Shown here one piece after another: positions 9,176 to 17,021 of a stretch of DNA of 28,780 nucleotides (within the stretch, counting starts at the first letter, position 1; the number at the start of each line of letters is the position of its first letter). This DNA comes from a virus. Under the pieces are notes generated by a model. That model ran no database searches and was not told the DNA's origin. It saw only the letters and a list, made by a program, of their open reading frames with translations. Position numbers and translations under genes: made by a program. The stretch is from positions 1-28,780 of the IMG/VR virus record IMGVR_UViG_3300020109_000105; one strand, given 5' to 3'.

Positions 9176-9298
9176 GTCAATATTTGTTTTTTATTTTTTT
9201 TATTTTTAATCTTTCTTATAAATATGTTGTATATGAAAAAACAAAAAAAATCTTCTCAATACTTGATTTTGTGAAAATTATTTCGTATTTTTTCCATA
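9176..9298 (-). promoter_or_regulatory. Tail tube 5' leader and promoter region
   Basis: This AT-rich stretch leads into the tail tube gene. On the minus strand it contains ACATATTTATAAGAAAGA, with the TATTTAT core at 9218-9224, 43 bases before the ATG. The leader that follows is almost pure A and T with no Shine-Dalgarno sequence, as is common in Bacteroidota. The motif matches those before other transcription-unit heads here. Confidence 0.5.
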
Positions 9299-9395
9299 CT
9301 AGTACTAGATGCTAGTAAATTAAGAACTAGATTAAAGAAACTAGAATAACTAGAAAGAAATAAACTAGATAAAAATAAACTAGAACTAGAACTAG
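9299..9395. repeat. Array of ten CTAG sites (AACTAGA-type repeats)
   Basis: CTAG occurs ten times in 97 bases, at 9299, 9305, 9312, 9327, 9341, 9350, 9365, 9380, 9386 and 9392. Most copies are extended to AACTAGA, and the last three form a direct hexamer repeat of AACTAG. Successive spacings are 6, 7, 15, 14, 9, 15, 15, 6 and 6 bases. CTAG is normally rare in bacterial and phage DNA. Stops occur in all frames, so it is not coding. It could be an iteron-like protein binding array, but no function is known. Confidence 0.85.
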
Positions 9396-9474
9396 AATAC
9401 TGGTGCATATACTGGGTAATTTATAATTTTATTTTTTTTATATTTAGTAGTTCCGTAGGTCACACTATATTATA

Positions 9475-9492
9475 ATGTTCCACGTGGAACAT
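9475..9492. promoter_or_regulatory. parS-like centromere palindrome
   Basis: ATGTTCCACGTGGAACAT is a perfect 18-bp palindrome with no loop. Its core GTTCCACGTGGAAC is a known form of the bacterial chromosomal parS site bound by ParB/Spo0J, close to the consensus TGTTTCACGTGAAACA. A perfect palindrome without a spacer is a poor hairpin, which favours a protein-binding site. It sits between the CTAG array and the sheath terminator. No parA or parB gene is visible in the window, so any ParB would have to come from the host or from elsewhere in the phage. Confidence 0.65.
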
Positions 9493-9498
9493 AAAATA

Positions 9499-9522
9499 GG
9501 GAGGGTTTCCCCTCCCCTTTTT
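9499..9522 (-). terminator. Terminator after tail sheath gene
   Basis: A GC-rich stem, GGGAGGG at 9499-9505 with CCCTCCC at 9510-9516, closes a 4-base loop that reads GAAA on the minus strand, a stable GNRA-type tetraloop. It lies directly after the sheath stop codon, with A-rich sequence before and T-rich sequence after in the minus sense. A T-run also follows on the plus strand, so it could act in both directions. Confidence 0.8.
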
Positions 9523-9523
9523 A

Positions 9524-12379
9524 TTAGATATCATCAAATGATGCTCCTGTTGGTGTAATTATGAACTCAACATCTATGAATTCTAGAGCTCTTGTTGGTT
9601 TGATATAAATCTTACCTCTCAAAGTATTAGAGTCAATGTCTTCTGGGTCGTTGGAAACCGTAACACGGAATTCATATAAACCCCTTTCCCTTTTAATTGC
9701 ATCTAATATTGGGTTAACCAATCTCAAGAATTCATTACGAACTTGTTCGTCATTTTGTTCGAATAACAATCTTACCGCTACTGCCGAAATTAATTTTCTA
9801 GCCCTTAACAATAATCTTCTTACGTTAATTCTATCCAACGCCGATTCACGAATTTGAAGGGTTTTGTTACCCCATATAATTGTGCCGGTATCTGCGTATG
9901 TTGCTATTGGGTTAATTCTAGCTTTGTATAGGTCATCTCTTTCATCTAAAGTTAATTTCTTAACCGCTTTAATTGAATTTACTAATCCTCTTGAATAACC
10001 CGCTACCGCAAACCAAGGGAAAGATACGTTATCGGTTAACGCAATATTTCTTAAAACTTCACCAGTTGGTGGTAGATATATTTGTACGGCGTTGTCTACG
10101 TCTCTAACTTGAATCCAAGGCCAATAAACAGCTGAATAATTACTATCAATCGACACACCGTCCAAAGCGTCTATTACTTCATCCGCAGTACTGTAGTTTG
10201 GTGGTGAAATTACGTAAAGAGAATCCGCTCTATCGTCTTCAATCATATCAATTGCATATGACGTTAAAGAACTATTGTCATAGAAGTTAATACCCGGTGT
10301 TGCAAAAATGTTTATATCAACTGATTCAGGATTTGAGAAGGTGTCAATACCTTGGGCGTAAGCGTAGTAATCAGAGTTTCCCGATACCGTGCTAAACACG
10401 CCTCCATTATTGGTATTACCACTTGTGTAAGTGTTTTTACCAAAGATGAATCCATCACCGTAGGTTCTCACATTTCTATAGATATCCCAACCATCAAATC
10501 CTCCAGCAGCGGTAAAAGTGAACTTACGATAATTGATGTTTGTCAATACGTTACTAACTCCACCTGTTTGACCCTCTAAATCATACGATGTAGTTAAGAA
10601 AGTTGTTCCTGTGATTGTAGACGCGTTTGTTGATAAGTGGAAACCCTTAGTCGTACCAGCCGCTGAAGTTCCTTTGAATTTAAATAAGTCCCTATCGTAT
10701 GTTACTTTATTGGTTGGACTTGATAAACCAAAGTATGTTTTTCTCACTTTATCACCTGAAGATAAAACCGGTGTTCCATCTGCGAGATAAGATTCGGTAT
10801 CACCAGCATTAAAGAATGTAGTTTTGTAAATCACAGAACCCAAAGTGTCTGAACCGAAAGTACTGTTATTCGGGAATCCTTTAAATCCGGCGGGATATGC
10901 GTCAACGGGGTGATTATCAGACATTAACAGCATAATGTATTTTGAACGTATTTCATATTCACCATCGGATGTACCAACCTTTTTAGCCACATAATTAGGT
11001 AAATCTGGATTCATACTACATCTACTAAATTTTTCAAGTACGACAATATTATTGTCTGTATCGTTAAAATCTCTAACAATTAAGTCAAAGTCACCCGTGT
11101 CTATATTGATATTAATAATAGAAATTTTTACCTCAAAGTTCGCTGCGTCCCCGTCTGATATTGTAATTACATCAAATAAATCATTGACTTCACCACCTCT
11201 TACTTCAGAAACAACAGTTGGTGATATTGGAGTATCATAAGACGTTTTAAAGTCATTACCAACAGTTTCATAAGATTCTGTTAAGCTTAAACCTCTAATA
11301 TATCCTTCTTCATAAGCTCTTAACAAATAATTTGGATAAGCTTCAAATACATAAATAGGAACGTCACCTTTTAATTTGTCATAAACATCTGTACCAAATA
11401 CTTTTGTTACATATTTTGATGACGACGCATCCATACTACAAGTAAATGATTTTGCTCCGCTCGTTGAACCTGTAATATTCACTGTAAATTCAGCTAAAGG
11501 ATTTGTAGTAATTCCTGAACCTGTCACAATGAAATTAGCATTCCCCGTGGACTCTAAGTTTAAAGTTTGTTGGCTGTAAGAGCCTCTTGGTCTGAACGCT
11601 AAAACAACCTGATTATTATATGCCGTATTGAGTGTTGCGTTGTAGGTGAACTTAGTCACATCAAATCTACTTGCACCACTGTTGTATACAAATAAGTAAG
11701 AATACACTTCAGAACCCGCGGAATTTACTAAAACATTATACCATTCCTTATTGTTATTATTATTTGCGTTATTTAAACCTGTTAGAGGAGAAAGTTCTTC
11801 AAGTGATGCGGTTTGACCAGAGGTTTGTGAAGTTGGTACTTCACCCATAACAAACCACTCTCCATGATTAGATGATGTGTTACCACTAAAGTTTGCCACA
11901 ATATAATCTGTAATATAATTTCCATCTACAGATATTTTATCTGATAGTTCACTATAAATCGTACTTGCCGTGATTGTTGTGGTCTGTGCTGACATTGTTA
12001 AACCCGTGGTTGTACCACTAAGCGATTCCAATATAACACCAGCAATTGTCTTAACCCCGTAAGTTTTAACAGGTAAGTAACCCGTTAAACCCAATATTTT
12101 TGTTACAAATAATTGGTTTGATTCTTCTAAATAAGATTTTGCAAAATAAGGTAATTCATATTTTGGGTTATTGTTGTTGTCTTTTAAGGGACTTGTTCCT
12201 CCAAAATATGACTTGAATTCGTCAAAATTAGTTATTAATAAAGGTTCAAAAGCGGGACCCTTTAAGGTTTCACCCACCAAACCTAATGTGCTGACACCAA
12301 CACTTTGTGCCACGAATGTTAAGTCTTTTTCGGATGTGTATACACCCGGAGATACAAAAACTCTATTTGAATTTGCCAT
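9524..12379 (-). CDS. Tail sheath protein (T4 gp18-like), enlarged
   Basis: The 951-residue protein starts with the hallmark sheath opening VFVSPGVYTSEKDLTFV, then GVSTLGLVGETLKGPAFEP and an ITNFDEFKSYFGG segment. The C-terminus has the conserved contractile core, including GVNSIKAV-type helices (RGLVNSIKAVKKLTLDERD), RINPIATYADTGTIIWGNKT, RINVRRLLLRARKLI and FRVTVSNDPEDIDSNTL. These regions form the sheath core that drives contraction and ejection. T4 gp18 has about 659 residues. The extra ~290 lie in the middle, roughly residues 130-650, and are rich in Gly, Ser, Thr and Asn, probably outer-surface domains. It has its own promoter-like motif upstream and a strong terminator downstream, as suits a very abundant protein. 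Confidence 0.95.
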   Translation of the reverse strand: MANSNRVFVSPGVYTSEKDLTFVAQSVGVSTLGLVGETLKGPAFEPLLITNFDEFKSYFGGTSPLKDNNNNPKYELPYFAKSYLEESNQLFVTKILGLTGYLPVKTYGVKTIAGVILESLSGTTTGLTMSAQTTTITASTIYSELSDKISVDGNYITDYIVANFSGNTSSNHGEWFVMGEVPTSQTSGQTASLEELSPLTGLNNANNNNNKEWYNVLVNSAGSEVYSYLFVYNSGASRFDVTKFTYNATLNTAYNNQVVLAFRPRGSYSQQTLNLESTGNANFIVTGSGITTNPLAEFTVNITGSTSGAKSFTCSMDASSSKYVTKVFGTDVYDKLKGDVPIYVFEAYPNYLLRAYEEGYIRGLSLTESYETVGNDFKTSYDTPISPTVVSEVRGGEVNDLFDVITISDGDAANFEVKISIININIDTGDFDLIVRDFNDTDNNIVVLEKFSRCSMNPDLPNYVAKKVGTSDGEYEIRSKYIMLLMSDNHPVDAYPAGFKGFPNNSTFGSDTLGSVIYKTTFFNAGDTESYLADGTPVLSSGDKVRKTYFGLSSPTNKVTYDRDLFKFKGTSAAGTTKGFHLSTNASTITGTTFLTTSYDLEGQTGGVSNVLTNINYRKFTFTAAGGFDGWDIYRNVRTYGDGFIFGKNTYTSGNTNNGGVFSTVSGNSDYYAYAQGIDTFSNPESVDINIFATPGINFYDNSSLTSYAIDMIEDDRADSLYVISPPNYSTADEVIDALDGVSIDSNYSAVYWPWIQVRDVDNAVQIYLPPTGEVLRNIALTDNVSFPWFAVAGYSRGLVNSIKAVKKLTLDERDDLYKARINPIATYADTGTIIWGNKTLQIRESALDRINVRRLLLRARKLISAVAVRLLFEQNDEQVRNEFLRLVNPILDAIKRERGLYEFRVTVSNDPEDIDSNTLRGKIYIKPTRALEFIDVEFIITPTGASFDDI

Positions 12380-12407
12380 TTTTAAATTGTTTGGTTAATT
12401 AATTTTA

Positions 12408-12430
12408 TTTCTTTATCAATAAATATCTTT
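12408..12430 (-). promoter_or_regulatory. Late-type promoter motif before sheath gene
   Basis: On the minus strand this reads AAAGATATTTATTGATAA, with the core TATTTAT at 12419-12425. It is identical over 18 bases to the motif before the gp13-like gene on the other strand (18173-18190 region), which argues for a shared regulatory element rather than chance AT richness. Confidence 0.55.
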
Positions 12431-12502
12431 GTTTTTAGCAAAGATTCCCTTGATTTTTTTAAAAATGGTACTTATGGATACTAATTTATACTTTAATATC
12501 TA

Positions 12503-12509
12503 TATTTAT
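12503..12509 (+). promoter_or_regulatory. Late-type promoter motif before small RHH-like gene
   Basis: The sequence TATATTTATCTTTATC ends directly at the ATG of the 58-residue gene. It has the TATTTAT core in the sense orientation. The region 12380-12516 between this gene and the sheath is a divergent promoter region. Confidence 0.35.
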
Positions 12510-12516
12510 CTTTATC

Positions 12517-12693
12517 ATGAAAAACTCCTCGAAAAATATAAAGGTTAGTGAAAATCATCATAAAATGTTAAAAGAACATTGCGATAAAAATGGATTAAAA
12601 ATTTACAAGGTTGTTCAAAAATGGATTGATGAGTTTTGTAAAACAGGAAAGGTGAATGATTCACCTAAGAAAAAAGACCTATACGGGGATTAA
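12517..12693 (+). CDS. Small ribbon-helix-helix-like protein (58 aa)
   Basis: This small ORF lies in what would otherwise be a 324-base gap. It encodes 58 residues with a strand-like IKVSEN start, helix HHKMLKEHCDKNGLKI and helix YKVVQKWIDEFC, then a Lys-rich tail ending KKKDLYGD. A short beta strand followed by two helices, and a 'x-V-S-E-x-x-H-x-x-L-K' opening, is the layout of Arc/MetJ/CopG DNA-binding proteins. It is on the plus strand, opposite to both flanking structural genes, is convergent with the gp15-like gene (10-base gap) and divergent from the sheath gene. It could be a phage regulator of nearby late genes. The fold call is by eye from a short sequence and is tentative, but the ORF is well supported by its composition and promoter motif. 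Confidence 0.6.
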   Translation: MKNSSKNIKVSENHHKMLKEHCDKNGLKIYKVVQKWIDEFCKTGKVNDSPKKKDLYGD

Positions 12694-12703
12694 TTGAATA
12701 TTA

Positions 12704-14698
12704 TTAAGCACCATTTGTTGAAGACGGTGTTGGAGTAACAGATGGTGTAGGAGTAACACTTGGAGTAACAGATGGTGTTATCGATGCACTTACTGATGGG
12801 GTAAGAGAACTTGTTGGGGTCACAGATGGCGTTGGGGATGGTGGGGTGACTAAATCAATTTGCAACGTATCATTATCACCGATACTTTGAGTTAAAATAT
12901 ATGTTTCAGTGTTCGGTGCATTACCGGTATATCCACTTATTAGGTGACCATTTTCATAAACACGTAGAACATATCCGGTTCCACCAGTAATCGAGACAAA
13001 CAAAAAATCACCAGCAACGCTTGAATTAATAAACGCGTTTTGACTTACCCCATATAAAATAGGAAATTCAAAGTTCCACATAGCCGAAAAACTACTACCA
13101 AAAGATGATATTACAGAACCATTAGTATTAGTATTTGTAAACAATAAATTTCTGAAAGGCGTGGGTGTTGGTGTTAATGTTGGAGTTGGGGTTGGGGTTA
13201 ATGATGGAGTTAATGATGGTGTTGGTGTTATTGATGGTGTAATAGAAGGGGTAATTGTTGGTGTAACAGATGGTGTCATGGATGGTGTGGTAGATGGCGT
13301 TATCGACGGTGTGACTGAACTAGTTTGAGTTACAGAAGGTGTAATTGATGGTGTTGGTGTTATCGACGAACTTACTGATGGGGTAATAGAACTTGTTGGG
13401 GTTACTGACGGAGTTAATGATGGTGTTGGCGTTATCGACGAGCTTACTGATGGGGTAATAGAACTTGTTGGGGTTACTGACGGAGTTAATGATGGTGTTG
13501 GCGTTATCGACGAACTTACTGATGGGGTAATAGAACTTGTTGGGGTTACTGACGGAGTTAATGATGGTGTTGGTGTCGGTGTTGGAGGTATCGTAAAAGT
13601 TGATTGGGTGATTACATCGTACCTATATTTTGTTTTTCCAATTGTATCGACTTCAATGGAACCAAAAGTGTTTGTTTGTGTTAAATTACTAAATGTACCA
13701 TCAATAGTATATTGAGTGGTTCCACTATATTGATTTGATTCAATAAAAATTTTCACTGGTATACTTATAGAACTACCAGTAACCGTCGATAACGTATCTG
13801 TAAAAGATATTTCAACGGTTTTATCCACTTTTTTAGTTGATGTTGCAGTGTATTGTGCAATGATTGAACCACTTGAGTAATTTGATGATATAGTTATTAT
13901 ATTTTCAGATTTATCGATTGATGGTATACTTCTTAAATCAGGTTCAATCATCGTTATACTTCTATTTACCGCTGGTGAAACTTCGAACTCCTCATCATCA
14001 ATTAGAAACCCTAACATTGTAAATCCATAATTTTGAACGTAGAATCTTCTACCATCCAAGGTGTCCATTGGGGTATTATCTTCAATTCTATCTAACACGA
14101 TTGGAATGTAGTGTCCTTTCACTCGGGTGTATCCCTGACGAGACGAAAACTTTTGTAAAACCTTTTGATTGAATTTATTTATGTCTCTAAATTTTGTACA
14201 GACAATTGTTACATCAAAACTAATGTCAACCGCAATTGGTTGAGGGATTTTATAGATATCAGCACCCATTTGGTTTCCATCCCAAGTTGGAACCGAAGCG
14301 TAAAAGAAATCTCTTCTATCAGGGATGGTTCTTTGAATTGATGGATTAGTACCTAATTGAACTTCAGGTTTTCTTACAACCGCGATAAACGGTAATTTAA
14401 TATTTCCATCTTCATCACTAAAAGACCAATTATTGGTGTATTCACCCCACCTTTGAATTGTTAAAATTTTTGGAATCATAGGTATTTGGTCACCATCGGA
14501 AATTACTTTGAAATTTTCTTTCACAAATTCCAACATACCTAAATCAAGGTCGTCATGTAATATTGAATCAGGAAGGAATGTGTCAGATTTTATAATTTCT
14601 TCTAACAATTCTTTTCTTCTACCCATTATTGCAGGACCATCGGCGTTTTGGTTTGCGCCATATACTTTAATATCTTTTTTTCTTTTTGGTAATCCCAT
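12704..14698 (-). CDS. gp15-like tail terminator / neck protein with Pro-Thr-Ser repeat stalk
   Basis: The 664-residue protein is modular. Residues 1-240 carry beta strands and helices ([17 protein letters not shown], then [22 protein letters not shown] and [18 protein letters not shown]) that resemble the T4 gp15 tail-terminator fold, and the place between neck and sheath genes fits. Residues ~250-370 look like an Ig-like beta domain. Residues ~373-515 are Pro/Thr/Ser repeats ([18 protein letters not shown]), including three near-identical 24-residue units. Residues ~518-622 form another beta-rich domain, and the last ~40 residues are again Pro/Thr/Ser-rich. The start lies 2 bases after the stop of the preceding gene, so they are coupled. 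The repeats probably make an extended stalk exposed at the neck. The gp15 assignment is moderate; the repeats are certain. Confidence 0.65.
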   Translation of the reverse strand: MGLPKRKKDIKVYGANQNADGPAIMGRRKELLEEIIKSDTFLPDSILHDDLDLGMLEFVKENFKVISDGDQIPMIPKILTIQRWGEYTNNWSFSDEDGNIKLPFIAVVRKPEVQLGTNPSIQRTIPDRRDFFYASVPTWDGNQMGADIYKIPQPIAVDISFDVTIVCTKFRDINKFNQKVLQKFSSRQGYTRVKGHYIPIVLDRIEDNTPMDTLDGRRFYVQNYGFTMLGFLIDDEEFEVSPAVNRSITMIEPDLRSIPSIDKSENIITISSNYSSGSIIAQYTATSTKKVDKTVEISFTDTLSTVTGSSISIPVKIFIESNQYSGTTQYTIDGTFSNLTQTNTFGSIEVDTIGKTKYRYDVITQSTFTIPPTPTPTPSLTPSVTPTSSITPSVSSSITPTPSLTPSVTPTSSITPSVSSSITPTPSLTPSVTPTSSITPSVSSSITPTPSITPSVTQTSSVTPSITPSTTPSMTPSVTPTITPSITPSITPTPSLTPSLTPTPTPTLTPTPTPFRNLLFTNTNTNGSVISSFGSSFSAMWNFEFPILYGVSQNAFINSSVAGDFLFVSITGGTGYVLRVYENGHLISGYTGNAPNTETYILTQSIGDNDTLQIDLVTPPSPTPSVTPTSSLTPSVSASITPSVTPSVTPTPSVTPTPSSTNGA
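13160..13580 (-). repeat. Low-complexity Pro/Thr/Ser coding repeat with 72-bp tandem units
   Basis: The GGGGTAATAGAAC block recurs at 13380, 13452 and 13524, exactly 72 bases apart. The three units are nearly identical at the DNA level, with only about one difference seen (A/G in the GACGAACTTAC segment), and encode a 24-residue unit of the [18 protein letters not shown] type. More diverged copies continue to about 13160. The 72-bp period keeps the frame. Array length can vary by slippage or recombination. Confidence 0.9.
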
Positions 14699-14700
14699 AA

Positions 14701-15213
14701 TTAAATTCCTCTAAATTCAGATTCTTGGGCTATTGCACAAGTGATGGTTCTATAATGAGGTCTGAAACCAAACATATTATGTTTATTATCTGAAGTAACC
14801 TTTCCATCGTTTACTACCGTATAGTATCTAATTCTTTCTTCTGATTCGGGATATCCAATAAAGTCACCATATCTAATATCAATATCCATTTCTTCAAGAT
14901 GTTTGATGTATACGGATACTGTCATATTACCAGGTTCCAAATATCTATTTACACCTTTAGTGTATGAATTATTTTTAGGTTCTTCAATTTTAACCAATCC
15001 AAAAAATTCAGTAGGTGGTAAAAATTTAATTTGGTCTTTACCCACCTCACCATAAACATCATCTGTGTCGGTTTTTTGTCTATCTACCCTAAATAGAACT
15101 AATTTCATACCCAAATCACCATGCAAATATTCTTCACCTAACTGAACATTTAAATCAAAATCAGTTTCAGAAAAGAACTTACTTAGCCTGGTTATTGGTA
15201 GTTTATTTTTCAT
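14701..15213 (-). CDS. Putative neck / head-tail connector protein
   Basis: The 170-residue protein is mostly beta-rich, with motifs [58 protein letters not shown] and a C-terminal [17 protein letters not shown] do not recognise it with certainty. It is immediately upstream of, and coupled to, the gp15-like gene and two genes from the sheath, where T4 has gp13 and gp14 neck genes, so a neck or head-closure role is likely. The gp13-like protein is encoded separately at 18201-19319. ATG at 15213 has the sense motif GAACTATTTATAAG just upstream, and it diverges from the helicase gene across a 53-base gap. Confidence 0.6.
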   Translation of the reverse strand: MKNKLPITRLSKFFSETDFDLNVQLGEEYLHGDLGMKLVLFRVDRQKTDTDDVYGEVGKDQIKFLPPTEFFGLVKIEEPKNNSYTKGVNRYLEPGNMTVSVYIKHLEEMDIDIRYGDFIGYPESEERIRYYTVVNDGKVTSDNKHNMFGFRPHYRTITCAIAQESEFRGI

Positions 15214-15218
15214 TTCTT

Positions 15219-15257
15219 ATAAATAGTTCATTTATTGATTCTATTTTAGTATATTTA
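15219..15257. promoter_or_regulatory. Divergent promoter region, neck gene (-) and helicase gene (+)
   Basis: The 53-base gap 15214-15266 holds back-to-back signals. On the minus strand there is CTATTTATAAG (core at 15219-15225) before the neck gene. On the plus strand there is a CATTTATTGATTC variant at 15229-15240 and TATATTTA at 15250-15257 before the helicase. T4 UvsW helicase is a late gene, so a late-type signal here would fit. Confidence 0.4.
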
Positions 15258-15266
15258 ATTTATTGT

Positions 15267-17021
15267 ATGCAGAGTCAGATTCCTGAGATAGAAGCGAGAA
15301 AAATTTTATCAACTTATCAAGGTTTTAATAACCAACTAATTGAGTGGAAAAGAAAATTATCCGAAGTGAGAGGTTTTCAGTTAACAAGACCTCAAGCCGA
15401 TTATGTTTTAAAATACCATGATGTGGTCCCCCGAGTTGCAAAAAAATATATTAGTATTGTTGATGGGTTTGCGGACAAGTTGATGGAATCTAAATATCTA
15501 ACAAAACCACCCGAAAAAATATGGTGTGAAAAGTTATTATGTGAAAGTGATATGGCGTATCACATATGGGGTAAAATTTTTGAAAGTGAAAAAAATTCAG
15601 CTATGTGGGTTCCCAAATCTGCTATTATACAAGAAGAAAAAAAATTAAATAGAGTAGTTGATTATTCCCCTTACGATAATAGACCTCCATTATCACATCA
15701 AAAAACGGCGATTGAAAAATTATTAGCCAACGACAAATATATTCTCGCTGATGATATGGGATTAGGTAAAACGACTTCAGCGATTATTGCTTCGTTAGAA
15801 AGCGGCGCAAAAAAGATTTTAATAATATGTCCAGCGTCTCTAAAGATTAATTGGCAAAGAGAAATTGAAAATTACTCAGACAAGAAAACTTTAATTGTTG
15901 AGGGTCGTAAGTGGGGTTCAACATTTAATTACTACATTATTAATTATGATATTATAAAGAACTATCATTCAACTGATACACATGAAATTGGTCAAGAAAA
16001 TACCAATTTAATAACTAATGAAAAATTTGATTTAGTAATAGTAGATGAGGCTCACTATATATCAAATACAAGTGCTCAGAGAACTAAATTAATAAATGAC
16101 ATGTTAAAAAATATACCAAAAGTTTGGTTACTAACAGGCACACCCATAACCTCTAAACCAATCAATTATTATAATCTATTAAGAATTGTAAATTCAAATG
16201 TTACATTAAATTGGCAAGGTTATGTTAAGAGATATTGTGGTGGTTACCAATTTACAGTAAACAAAAAAAAAATATGGAACACTAACGGTGCAACAAATTT
16301 AGATGAACTTAGGATGAGAACAAAAAATCTTGTTCTGAGAAGGATGAAAACAGACATTTTGGATTTACCTGATAAAATTATTACACCAATTTTCTTAGAT
16401 TTAAAAAGCACTTATTACGATGAAGAACTTGAAGACTTTTTAAGAATTACAAGTGAGGCTAAAAACAAAGAATCATTATCGGTGACAATTAATCGTTTAA
16501 TGAAAGTTAGACAGATAATTTCACAAGAAAAAATTAATTACACGTGTGAGATTATTGATAAGTGTTTAGAACAGGGTAAAAAAGTAATCGTGTTTACTAA
16601 TTTTACAATGTCATTGAATACGATACACGAAAAATACAAAAAGAACTCGGTAGTTTTAGATGGTAAAATGTCCAAAGATAAAAGACAACAATCAGTTGAC
16701 CGTTTTCAAAGTGAGGATAAAGTTAAGGTATTTATTTCAAATATAGTTGCGGGAGGAGTTGGTATTACCTTAACATCTGCGGAGGTTGTAATTATGAATG
16801 ACCTATCATTTGTGCCCGCACATCATAGCCAAGCGGAAGACAGAGCTTTTAGGTACGGACAGAAAAAAAATGTGTTAGTATACTATCCAATTTTTGAAAA
16901 CACCATAGAAAAAATAGTTTATAATATGCTTCAAAAGAAAAAGAACATTATTGACCAAGTGATGGGTGATGGTGATTATTCTGAAAGTTTTGCCCAATCA
17001 ATTCTTAAAGAGATTCTTTAA
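15267..17021 (+). CDS. SNF2-family DEAH helicase / DNA translocase (UvsW-like role)
   Basis: The gene encodes 584 residues from ATG at 15267; an upstream TTG at 15195 is rejected because it would overlap the divergent neck gene and add a 24-residue hydrophobic leader. SF2 helicase motifs are clear: Walker A ADDMGLGKTTSAI (~residues 161-173), DEAH in VIVDEAHYIS (~257-266), LTGTP (~289), GVGITLTSAE (~496) and the arginine-finger motif QAEDRAFRYGQKKNV (~523). The R-A-F-R-Y-G-Q form is that of SNF2/SMARCAL1-type translocases. Such proteins remodel DNA forks or strip DNA, as UvsW does late in T4 replication. An N-terminal ~150-residue domain is unassigned. It overlaps the convergent gene by 24 bases. 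Confidence 0.9.
   Translation: MQSQIPEIEARKILSTYQGFNNQLIEWKRKLSEVRGFQLTRPQADYVLKYHDVVPRVAKKYISIVDGFADKLMESKYLTKPPEKIWCEKLLCESDMAYHIWGKIFESEKNSAMWVPKSAIIQEEKKLNRVVDYSPYDNRPPLSHQKTAIEKLLANDKYILADDMGLGKTTSAIIASLESGAKKILIICPASLKINWQREIENYSDKKTLIVEGRKWGSTFNYYIINYDIIKNYHSTDTHEIGQENTNLITNEKFDLVIVDEAHYISNTSAQRTKLINDMLKNIPKVWLLTGTPITSKPINYYNLLRIVNSNVTLNWQGYVKRYCGGYQFTVNKKKIWNTNGATNLDELRMRTKNLVLRRMKTDILDLPDKIITPIFLDLKSTYYDEELEDFLRITSEAKNKESLSVTINRLMKVRQIISQEKINYTCEIIDKCLEQGKKVIVFTNFTMSLNTIHEKYKKNSVVLDGKMSKDKRQQSVDRFQSEDKVKVFISNIVAGGVGITLTSAEVVIMNDLSFVPAHHSQAEDRAFRYGQKKNVLVYYPIFENTIEKIVYNMLQKKKNIIDQVMGDGDYSESFAQSILKEIL

Noticed and set aside
9465-9477. TATATTATAAT on the plus strand as a promoter
   Set aside because: No plus-strand gene follows; downstream is the sheath gene on the opposite strand. 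AT richness explains the match.
9475-9492. The palindrome as part of the sheath terminator
   Set aside because: A perfect palindrome with no spacer makes a poor hairpin, no T-run follows, and a strong separate terminator already lies between it and the sheath gene.
13160-13580. Regular repeats that could look like a CRISPR array or noncoding satellite
   Set aside because: The repeat is in frame within a gene, has no unique spacers and encodes Pro/Thr/Ser units.
15195-15266. Upstream TTG start for the helicase adding 24 residues
   Set aside because: The extra part is hydrophobic and overlaps the divergent neck gene and both promoter motifs; ATG at 15267 begins a normal soluble N-terminus.
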